Source of the DNA: Alphaproteobacteria bacterium
GTDB lineage: Bacteria; Pseudomonadota; Alphaproteobacteria; RF32; CAG-239
Assembly: GCA_017958895.1 (NCBI GenBank)
Contig: JAGDBT010000047.1
Span: forward strand, 1-10,874
Reading direction: 5' to 3'
Length of the DNA stretch: 10,874 bases
Of the stretch, positions 5,073 to 10,874 are shown piece after piece (within the stretch, counting starts at the first letter, position 1; each line of letters starts with the position of its first letter). The notes beneath the pieces are model-generated. The model did no database searches. It was given only the letters and a program-made list of their open reading frames with translations, and was not told the DNA's origin. A program made the position numbers and the translations under genes.

Positions 5073-5825
5073 ATGACCAATGCCGCGCAACATATAAAAG
5101 TTATAGCAACTTCTTTGCAAGGTTCTCTGCATAAAAGCAAAGGTTTGCCTTGCCAAGATTATTGTTGTTCAAAGGTTTTGAAAAATAAACTGGTAGCGGT
5201 TGTATCGGATGGTGCCGGTTCGGCTTCTTACAGTCAGATAGGTGCACGTTTGATTTGTAAAACTCTCTGCGATTCGTTAATACATTCCAATTTAAGCAAT
5301 ATTCGCGAAGATGTTATAAATGCCGTTAATACAGCTCGTGAAAAATTGTTGCTTCATCGTCTGAACAAAACCAAAGATGAAAACGGTTTAATAAATTTTG
5401 CCGCTACTTTTGTCGGAGTTTTTTGTTATCATAACAGCGGAATTTTCTTTCATATCGGTGACGGTGCCGGTATAGCTTTTAAGCATGGCGAATATGATAA
5501 GATGATAATTTCCGAGCCCGCTAACGGAGCGTTTTCGTGCGAAACCTTTTTTTATACCATGGATGACTGGCAAGATTATCTGCGCTTTACGACTTTTGAA
5601 AATATTGATCGTTTAATACTCATGACCGACGGTGTAAGCGGCTTTGTTTTTGCCGACGATTTTTATAAAATTCGCAGCAACTTTTTTCTGCCGATTGTTG
5701 AATATTTAGAAAACACCAAAACCAAAAAACAGGCCCTGCCGGCCCTTATCAATACTCTCAATGACGAACGTGCTCAAAGGCTTAATGCCGATGATAAAAC
5801 CTTTTTATGGGCCAAACTGCCATGA
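5073..5825 (+). CDS. PP2C-family Ser/Thr protein phosphatase (YegK-like)
   Basis: A 250-residue metal-dependent phosphatase that removes phosphate from Ser/Thr, here most likely opposing the kinase encoded next. The PP2C motif order is complete: Cys27-Gln-Asp29, Val-Ser-Asp46-Gly-Ala-Gly-Ser, Phe109-Ala-Ala-Thr-Phe-Val-Gly, His127-Ile-Gly-Asp130-Gly-Ala-Gly, Met-Thr-Asp186-Gly-Val-Ser-Gly and Asp240-Asp241-Lys-Thr. All expected metal-binding Asp residues are present, so it should be active. No membrane segment is seen; it should be cytosolic. The family is the short single-domain PP2C type found next to TerY-like VWA and YegI-like kinases. The start follows the VWA stop by three bases with only a weak Shine-Dalgarno sequence, and its TGA overlaps the kinase ATG (ATGA), a classic arrangement for coupled translation and balanced amounts of the two opposing enzymes. 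Confidence 0.93.
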   Translation: MTNAAQHIKVIATSLQGSLHKSKGLPCQDYCCSKVLKNKLVAVVSDGAGSASYSQIGARLICKTLCDSLIHSNLSNIREDVINAVNTAREKLLLHRLNKTKDENGLINFAATFVGVFCYHNSGIFFHIGDGAGIAFKHGEYDKMIISEPANGAFSCETFFYTMDDWQDYLRFTTFENIDRLILMTDGVSGFVFADDFYKIRSNFFLPIVEYLENTKTKKQALPALINTLNDERAQRLNADDKTFLWAKLP

Positions 5826-7276
5826 CGGAAAAAACGGAATCTTTTTTAGCTCTGTATCCTGACGGTCATCACGAAACGATTACCCTCGGTGAAGTTTTGC
5901 ATAAGGGCGGAGCGGCGGGAAAAATTTATCGAGATGCTTCGCACCCCGGCAGTGTGGCTAAAATATTTCATGATTTAGATAAAAGCGATACCAATCGCAA
6001 AAAATTGCAATCAATGCTCTTGAATCGCCCTAACATTCCGGTAATTAACAACAAAGGAACGGACTATATTCAAATTGCCTGGCCTACGGCTCTTTTGGAA
6101 AACGATAAGGGTTTCTGCGTTGGCTATCTTATGCCTTTGATAGATACCAATCGCGCCATTTCTTTGGACTACCTCATACAAAAAGCCGTACGTCGAAAAC
6201 TCGGACTTCCGGAAAATTATCTGTATCGTTTGTTTGCCGCCTTTAACATAACCTCCGTTGTTGCGGCTCTGCATGCCTGCGGACACTATATCGTGGATTT
6301 AAAGCCTTCCAATATTTCCATTTATAAAGACACCATGTTGGTTGCTTTGTTTGATTGCGACGGCTTTTCCATAAAAGGCGAAAACGGAGCGCGTTATCCG
6401 GCGGAGTTTGTCAGCGAAGAATATATATATCCCGAAGGCATGAAACAAACCTGTCGGGAAATGGGCGAAGAGCAAGATAAGTTTGCTTTGGCGGTTATAA
6501 TTTTTAAACTCCTCAATGAAGGTATTCATCCTTTTTCGGGAACTCCTCGCAAAAACGATCAAATGCTCTCCATTCAGGAACGCATAGCCGCGTATCATTA
6601 TGCTTATGGTATGTGGCCGGATAATTATCAGTATCCGCATCCTTACAGCATGCATGATTACTTTGATAAAGAAACCATGAATCTTTTTGAAAGAGCTTTC
6701 GGTAAAGGATTAAATCGACCGACCGCTTTGGAATGGCAAACTCATCTCGATTATTTGTTGCATAATTATAAAAAATGCAAAAAAGACCGCAACCATATTT
6801 ATTTTACTCCTAAAGGCTGCGGTTTGTGCATGATAAACGAAAAGTTTAAGTTGCAAATAGATAACTATAAAAAACAACAGCAAGAACCGCCAACCATTCG
6901 CGGTCTGGATATAAAAACCCTCACCAAAGAAAATTTGCAAAAACAAAAAAAAGAAGCTAAGCATCGCAATAAAATAATCATGCGAGGTTGCTATGCCTTT
7001 ATTGCGATATATGTGTTATTTTTTACCTTCCTCTATAAATTGGCTTTGGCGTTCAAGCAACCTCTCCTTTCTGCCGGCATTTTTGCACAGTTGTTTTTGC
7101 TGTTCGGCGGCATTTATTGCTTGAATAAAATATTCAAATTTTACAACACCTTAATTACCGGAAGCAAAATTCAGGATTTTGTCGGTTGCTTAAAAGTTTA
7201 CGGCTATCTTTGCCTTATTATCGCCTTTTTGGTTATAAACGGCTTGAGTGCCGATTGGTTCAGACTTGCTCAATAG
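5822..7276 (+). CDS. Membrane-anchored YegI-like protein kinase
   Basis: A 484-residue predicted Ser/Thr kinase. The N-lobe has a Gly-rich loop (Gly29-Gly-Ala-Ala-Gly33) and Val-Ala-Lys47; the catalytic loop is Asp159-Leu-Lys-Pro-Ser-Asn164; the metal-binding motif is Asp178-Cys-Asp180-Gly-Phe, where canonical kinases have Asp-Phe-Gly. This Asp-x-Asp form resembles the YegI group. After the kinase domain, about residues 319-336 hold Cys319, His325 and Cys333-Gly-Leu-Cys336, a possible zinc site, then a Lys/Gln-rich linker (about 345-386), and three hydrophobic segments (about 390-411, 415-434, 460-475), so the C-terminus should sit in the inner membrane. I chose ATG 5822 rather than 5807 because it overlaps the PP2C stop as ATGA. 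VWA, PP2C and kinase match the E. coli yegL/yegK/yegI set; the substrate is unknown. Confidence 0.9.
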   Translation: MTEKTESFLALYPDGHHETITLGEVLHKGGAAGKIYRDASHPGSVAKIFHDLDKSDTNRKKLQSMLLNRPNIPVINNKGTDYIQIAWPTALLENDKGFCVGYLMPLIDTNRAISLDYLIQKAVRRKLGLPENYLYRLFAAFNITSVVAALHACGHYIVDLKPSNISIYKDTMLVALFDCDGFSIKGENGARYPAEFVSEEYIYPEGMKQTCREMGEEQDKFALAVIIFKLLNEGIHPFSGTPRKNDQMLSIQERIAAYHYAYGMWPDNYQYPHPYSMHDYFDKETMNLFERAFGKGLNRPTALEWQTHLDYLLHNYKKCKKDRNHIYFTPKGCGLCMINEKFKLQIDNYKKQQQEPPTIRGLDIKTLTKENLQKQKKEAKHRNKIIMRGCYAFIAIYVLFFTFLYKLALAFKQPLLSAGIFAQLFLLFGGIYCLNKIFKFYNTLITGSKIQDFVGCLKVYGYLCLIIAFLVINGLSADWFRLAQ

Positions 7277-7370
7277 TTTCCCTAAGGATACTAAGAAACA
7301 AAAAAGTGCCTACTTTTCAATCACACAAAACCGTATTATATTGCCCGTTGTTATTATGAAAGAGGCAAAA

Positions 7371-8762
7371 ATGAAACCATTACATAAATTAAATATCTCC
7401 GGAGCAGAAGTATTTCCATTGATTGAAGGCGGAAAAGGTATTAACGGTACCGACGGCAAAAGTTCGGGCTATTGGGCCAAAGAAGGCGGCGTCGGCACTA
7501 TTTCTCTGGTAACTCCGGACGAAGTTTCTCCCGAGGGAGAATTTATTCCGGAAGTTATCACCAAAACCATCCGCACCGAAAGACATCGCGAAATGGTTGA
7601 ATATTCCATACGAGGCGGCATATCACAGGCCAGAATCGCTCATGAAATAGCCGGAAATAATGGTCGCATACATGTAAATATGCTTTGGGAACTCGCTGAT
7701 TCTCAAGAAATGATTATCCGCGTTCTTGAAGGTTCCAAAGGTTTAATTCACGGTGTTACCTGCGGAGCGGGTTTGCCATATAACCTCGGTGCTATTGCCT
7801 CTGAGCATCAGGTATATTACTACCCGATAGTTTCTTCCGCTCGTGCCATGTCCGTACTTTGGAAACGTTCTTTCAAAAATTATTCCGAATATCTCGGAGG
7901 TGTGGTTTATGAAGATCCGTGGTTGGCCGGCGGACACAACGGCCTTTCCAATGCCGAAGATCCTTTGCAACCGGAACGTCCTTATGAAAGACTTGTAGCC
8001 TTGCGTCAGCTCTTAAATGAAATTGGTTTGAAAGATTTGCCGATTATTTTGGCCGGCGGAATTTGGTGCTTGTCCGAATGGCAAGATTATATTGATAACC
8101 CGGAATTGGGAAATATTGCTTTCCAACTCGGCACTCGCCCGATGATTACTCAAGAAAGTCCGATATGTGATGACTGGAAAAACTTAATGCTTAACGCCAA
8201 AAAGGGCGATGTGATTTTACAAAAATTCAGCCCTACGGGCTTTTATTCGTCAGCCATAAAAAACAAATTTTTGAGCAATCTTATGCGTCGCAAGGAGGCG
8301 GAAATTCCTTACAGCAAAGAAGCCGTTGACGAGATGAACTTCCTGTTGCCGATTTCTCCGGTAAAAGCGGTTTATATCAACCCAGCCGACAAAGCAAAAG
8401 TTGAAGAACAGCACCGCCTGGGATATACCGTTATCAGTGAAACGCCTGATTCTACATTGGTATTTTTAACTCCAGATGAATGGAAATTAATGCAAAAACA
8501 ACGCGCCAATTGTGTCGGCTGCCTGTCGCAATGCCAATATTCCTCATGGTCAGGAGAAAACGGCACCACCGGAAAAATGCCGGACCCGCGCACCTATTGC
8601 ATTCACGACACCTTAATGGCTATCGGACACGGTCAGGATATTGATAACAATCTGGCTTTTGCCGGACACAATGTCTATCGTTTTGCCGAAGACCCGATGT
8701 ATGCAAACGGTCATGTGCCGACGATTCACGAGTTGTTCCAAGCTTTATTGGCCGGAAAATAA
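7371..8762 (+). CDS. Nitronate monooxygenase-family FMN enzyme with C-terminal cysteine extension
   Basis: A 463-residue flavoenzyme of the nitronate monooxygenase / 2-nitropropane dioxygenase family, TIM-barrel proteins that oxidise nitronates with FMN. Visible motifs: Gly82-Gly-Ile-Ser, Gly128-Val-Thr-Cys-Gly-Ala-Gly, Pro152-Ile-Val-Ser-Ser, Gly-Gly-Val-Val-Tyr-Glu-Asp-Pro, Ala186-Gly-Gly-His189 with the likely catalytic His, and Leu227-Ala-Gly-Gly, Gln-Leu-Gly-Thr for the phosphate of FMN. Beyond the usual barrel (about residue 325 on) comes an added region with Cys381-x-x-Cys-x-x-x-Cys388 and Cys410, a possible metal or Fe-S site; similar long forms occur in alphaproteobacteria as I recall them. 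ATG 7371 is preceded by GAGG (7362-7365); earlier ATGs in frame lack this and lie partly inside the kinase gene. The 94-base leader after the kinase holds only a weak TATTAT (7334-7339). The true substrate is uncertain. Confidence 0.85.
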   Translation: MKPLHKLNISGAEVFPLIEGGKGINGTDGKSSGYWAKEGGVGTISLVTPDEVSPEGEFIPEVITKTIRTERHREMVEYSIRGGISQARIAHEIAGNNGRIHVNMLWELADSQEMIIRVLEGSKGLIHGVTCGAGLPYNLGAIASEHQVYYYPIVSSARAMSVLWKRSFKNYSEYLGGVVYEDPWLAGGHNGLSNAEDPLQPERPYERLVALRQLLNEIGLKDLPIILAGGIWCLSEWQDYIDNPELGNIAFQLGTRPMITQESPICDDWKNLMLNAKKGDVILQKFSPTGFYSSAIKNKFLSNLMRRKEAEIPYSKEAVDEMNFLLPISPVKAVYINPADKAKVEEQHRLGYTVISETPDSTLVFLTPDEWKLMQKQRANCVGCLSQCQYSSWSGENGTTGKMPDPRTYCIHDTLMAIGHGQDIDNNLAFAGHNVYRFAEDPMYANGHVPTIHELFQALLAGK

Positions 8763-8766
8763 AAAA

Positions 8767-9792
8767 TTATCTGAACTTTTTAACAGCTGACGACAAACGC
8801 AATATCATTTGGCCGGTGTCTTGTTCCGCCATCATATTTGTCGTTTTACAATTCCTTTCACTCTGATAAAACAACGATAAAGCGCTTAACAAACGTTCTT
8901 TATTCCATATTCGCAACTGTTTCAAAAAACTCGTTTTACGATAAAACATCAACGGCGGGCGGAAAGTGCGCAAAATTTCCTCAATATTTTTTCCCTCTTC
9001 AATTTTTGCAACACAATTAAGCAATCTTAAAAAATGATATTCCAAATATCTTATTATGGTTGCCACATCGTTGCCTTCTTTCAGCAAACGAGAATATGTA
9101 TCACACGCCTTAGCCGTTTCGCCATCGGCAATCTGATAGCACAAATCTTCATAATCCGCACCCACAACATCGCTGACGACATTTTTAATATCGTCTGTCG
9201 TAACTGTTTTGCGCTCTCCCAAATATATTTCCAATTTATCGATTTCACTCTGATTAAGTTTGCTGTCCGGTGATAAACGCGAGGCTAAGAATTGCAAAGT
9301 CGACACATCGGCCGATAAACCTTTTTCACGCAACATTTTTTCGGCTTGAGCGCTGATATCGCCTTCTCTTTCCTCGTAACAACCGACCAAAATAACATCA
9401 CTCCGCTCTTTGCCCCAAGTAATTAATGACGATTTGGTATTCAAACTATCCGAGGTCAAAATCAACAAATTATCACTGCCCGTTTCCGGTATCATGTTTT
9501 TCAAAAGCGGTGTCAAACTGTTATCGGCATCTTTTACAACCACCACACGTCTGCCACCCATAAGCGATTGAGCGTGAAATTCCGCATAAATTTCCCCGCC
9601 GTCTTTTGAAACATCTTCCATATTCAAAACACAATAACGAAAACCGTCGTTTACGGATTCGCACACGGCTTCCGCACATTTTTTTTGTAATGTCGCTATC
9701 TCACCTTCATTAGTACCGAACAAGACTATACACTTAATTTCCGGAGAAGGTTTTTTGCAAAAATTTTCCAACTGATAAGGTTTATAATTCAT
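8767..9792 (-). CDS. holA: DNA polymerase III delta subunit HolA
   Basis: A 341-residue clamp-loader subunit that opens the sliding clamp when the holoenzyme loads DNA. The order fits the HolA family: an N-terminal strand with a degenerate nucleotide-binding loop (Leu-Phe-Gly-Thr-Asn-Glu-Gly, about 24-30), the Arg-Arg-Val-Val-Val-Val-Lys-Asp segment (about 83-90), Leu-Leu-Ile-Leu-Thr-Ser-Asp-Ser strand, a middle helical domain, and a C-terminal helical collar with Tyr-His-Phe-Leu-Arg-Leu-Leu near 251-257. As usual for the delta subunit there is no intact Walker motif. Its ATG overlaps the end of lptE by 11 bases, so translation is probably coupled. Its stop lies four bases from that of the flavoenzyme gene on the other strand, and I see no terminator hairpin between them. 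Confidence 0.92.
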   Translation of the reverse strand: MNYKPYQLENFCKKPSPEIKCIVLFGTNEGEIATLQKKCAEAVCESVNDGFRYCVLNMEDVSKDGGEIYAEFHAQSLMGGRRVVVVKDADNSLTPLLKNMIPETGSDNLLILTSDSLNTKSSLITWGKERSDVILVGCYEEREGDISAQAEKMLREKGLSADVSTLQFLASRLSPDSKLNQSEIDKLEIYLGERKTVTTDDIKNVVSDVVGADYEDLCYQIADGETAKACDTYSRLLKEGNDVATIIRYLEYHFLRLLNCVAKIEEGKNIEEILRTFRPPLMFYRKTSFLKQLRIWNKERLLSALSLFYQSERNCKTTNMMAEQDTGQMILRLSSAVKKFR

Positions 9793-10345
9793 CTGGATTT
9801 CCGTCGTTACTCTTGAGAGAATGGAAAAATGCGCCGATTCTTAAAGCCATATCGTCAGCCAAAATCTTTGCTCCGTCTTTTTCAATTTTTTTCTTATCCA
9901 TTGTGGTGGAATAAGGATTATCCAACAAATCGTAGCTTAAAGATATGCGAGCAGAATCCGTAAATAATTCCCCATTTTCCTTGCTCCACAACGAATATTC
10001 AACGGTATATTGAACCTTTTCGCGGGTTGCCGTAATATCATCGCGCAACGCCTGTTCGCTGCGACGAGTATCAATCGGCTTTATTTTCAGAAAATATTCG
10101 GCTTTTTTCGGTACACCCAGCGGTGTGAAGATATCTATAAGCTCGTTTTTCACCAGTTGACCGATACGATCACTTACCGTTTCCACTTTAATTTTGCTCA
10201 TTTCCTGAACAATTTCGGAATTATACTCATTGTTATAATACCACAAATTATTGCCGGATGTTTTTTCCACATACAAAGGCTTAAAACCACAGGCGGCAAC
10301 GCCCAAGGTCATAAACAAAACAAATATTTTCTTAAGCCGCAACAA
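9782..10345 (-). CDS. lptE: LPS-assembly lipoprotein LptE
   Basis: An outer-membrane lipoprotein that plugs the LptD barrel and helps place lipopolysaccharide in the outer leaflet. The 187-residue precursor starts with a short basic and hydrophobic signal and a lipobox Val-Ala-Ala-Cys19, followed by Gly-Phe-Lys-Pro-Leu-Tyr, the diagnostic start of mature LptE. Downstream are an Ile-Lys-Val-Glu-x-x-x-Asp-Arg-Ile-Gly-Gln segment (about residues 52-63), an Arg-x-x-x-Ala-Leu-Arg-Asp-Asp stretch (about 95-102), and a Lys/Asp-rich C-terminal helix ending Gly-Ala-Phe-Phe-His-Ser-Leu. No ATG is available before the signal core: the start is TTG at 10345 (or 10342), preceded by AGGA about nine bases away and lying inside the leuS 3' end (14-base overlap). 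Position between leuS and holA is the usual alphaproteobacterial order. Confidence 0.92.
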   Translation of the reverse strand: MLRLKKIFVLFMTLGVAACGFKPLYVEKTSGNNLWYYNNEYNSEIVQEMSKIKVETVSDRIGQLVKNELIDIFTPLGVPKKAEYFLKIKPIDTRRSEQALRDDITATREKVQYTVEYSLWSKENGELFTDSARISLSYDLLDNPYSTTMDKKKIEKDGAKILADDMALRIGAFFHSLKSNDGNPDEL

Positions 10346-10874
10346 TGTTCACAATCCTACCCGGAACCACAATGATTTTCTTTACCGTCATATTTTCAAG
10401 CTGCCGTGCCACATTTTCCAACTTCAGGGCCGCCGCTTCCGTTTCTTCTTTACTGGCGCTCTTGGCAACGGTAATTGTTCCGCGCATTTTACCGTTCATC
10501 TGCACGCCCAAAGTAACCATGCTGTCTTCGGCCAGTGCGGCATCGCCTTGCGGCCAACTCTCGGCAACAATCAAGGTGTTATAGCCCAATCTGGCCCACA
10601 TTTCCTCAGCCAAGTGCGGAGTAAACGGACTAAGCAATTTAAGCAAAGTGGCATACATTACAGCCGGAATTTTTTCCATATCCGACATATAATTAACATA
10701 CGTCATCAACGAAGAAACCGCCGTATTGAACTTCATTTGGTCAATACGTTCCGTAACTTCCAAAATGCACTTATGCATGGCTCGCAAATCCGCCTCGGAA
10801 GTTTTTACCTCGTCTTTGTAAACCTTGCGGAACAGTGAATAAACCTTGCTGACAAAGCGATACACACCGTTCAG
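10332..10874 (-). CDS. leuS: Leucyl-tRNA synthetase, C-terminal part (5' end beyond the window)
   Basis: This is the last ~180 residues of LeuRS, the enzyme that charges tRNA-Leu; the catalytic HIGH and KMSKS motifs would lie outside the window. What is visible is the helical anticodon-binding domain (Asn-Gly-Val-Tyr-Arg-Phe-Val to the Leu-Leu-Ser-Pro-Phe-Thr-Pro-His-Leu-Ala-Glu-Glu segment), then Glu-Ser-Trp-Pro, and the C-terminal domain starting with Val-Gln-Met-Asn-Gly-Lys-Met-Arg-Gly, the well-known Val-x-x-Asn-Gly-Lys-x-Arg-Gly motif, ending Val-Pro-Gly-Arg-Ile-Val-Asn-Ile-Val-Ala-Ala. The frame is open through to the right edge, so the gene enters from there. Its stop overlaps the start of lptE, and leuS-lptE-holA reads as one operon. 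Confidence 0.96.
   Translation of the reverse strand: MNGVYRFVSKVYSLFRKVYKDEVKTSEADLRAMHKCILEVTERIDQMKFNTAVSSLMTYVNYMSDMEKIPAVMYATLLKLLSPFTPHLAEEMWARLGYNTLIVAESWPQGDAALAEDSMVTLGVQMNGKMRGTITVAKSASKEETEAAALKLENVARQLENMTVKKIIVVPGRIVNIVAA

Noticed and set aside
5807..5821. Kinase start at ATG 5807
   Set aside because: ATG 5822 overlaps the PP2C stop as ATGA, the usual coupled arrangement, and the five added residues fit no family pattern.
7272..7300. Terminator hairpin after the kinase (GTTTC...GAAAC)
   Set aside because: Only five pairs with a large loop and no T tract after it.
7248..7370. Longer N-terminus for the flavoenzyme from ATG 7248 or 7356
   Set aside because: The extra residues overlap the kinase gene or lack a ribosome binding site, and do not resemble the family; GAGG sits just before ATG 7371.
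10251..10838. 195-codon plus-strand frame
   Set aside because: It is antisense to leuS and lptE, both clear by motif; the product is His/Asn/Arg-rich as expected of a shadow frame.

Overview
The window looks like a chromosomal segment of an AT-rich Gram-negative bacterium, most likely an alphaproteobacterium. Three things point that way: the gene orders YggT/DUF167/folD and leuS/lptE/holA, an LPS-assembly lipoprotein, and small lipoprotein plus tlpA genes of alphaproteobacterial type. I cannot name a genus. Strong AT bias and TTG starts are seen; TGA serves as a normal stop (end of the DUF167 and PP2C genes). No rRNA, tRNA, CRISPR array or insertion sequence was recognised.

Layout. (1) 1-833, plus strand: two unrecognised hypothetical ORFs, the first cut by the window edge, in one reading frame and separated by a single TAA. 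(2) 847-2331, plus strand: a tight housekeeping run of YggT-family membrane protein, DUF167 protein and FolD. (3) 2376-3634, plus strand: an unrecognised protein that reads like two degenerate receiver domains, its ribosome binding site and start codon inside a long AT-rich hairpin, then a YqaA/DedA-like membrane protein. (4) 3599-4156, minus strand: a secreted TlpA-like thioredoxin whose end overlaps yqaA by 36 bases. (5) 4157-4245: a divergent control region with a perfect extended -10 box and a 9-base inverted repeat around it. (6) 4246-7276, plus strand: a small LptM-like lipoprotein followed almost without gaps by a von Willebrand A (TerY/YegL-like) protein, a PP2C phosphatase and a membrane-anchored protein kinase, the same trio as E. 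coli yegL/yegK/yegI. (7) 7371-8762, plus strand: a nitronate monooxygenase-family flavoenzyme with a cysteine-bearing C-terminal extension. (8) 8767-10874, minus strand: leuS (C-terminal part), lptE and holA, overlapping one another.

How they work together. FolD makes one-carbon folates; LeuRS, the DNA polymerase III delta subunit and LptE serve translation, replication and outer-membrane assembly. The part most worth attention is the lipoprotein-VWA-PP2C-kinase operon: a writer (kinase), an eraser (phosphatase) and a metal-dependent binding protein, apparently expressed from the divergent promoter region and coupled to a small lipoprotein gene. Its substrate is unknown. In many alphaproteobacteria the tlpA / argH / lptM / lysA genes lie together; here neither argH nor lysA is seen and the signalling trio sits after the lipoprotein gene, which suggests a rearrangement or insertion.
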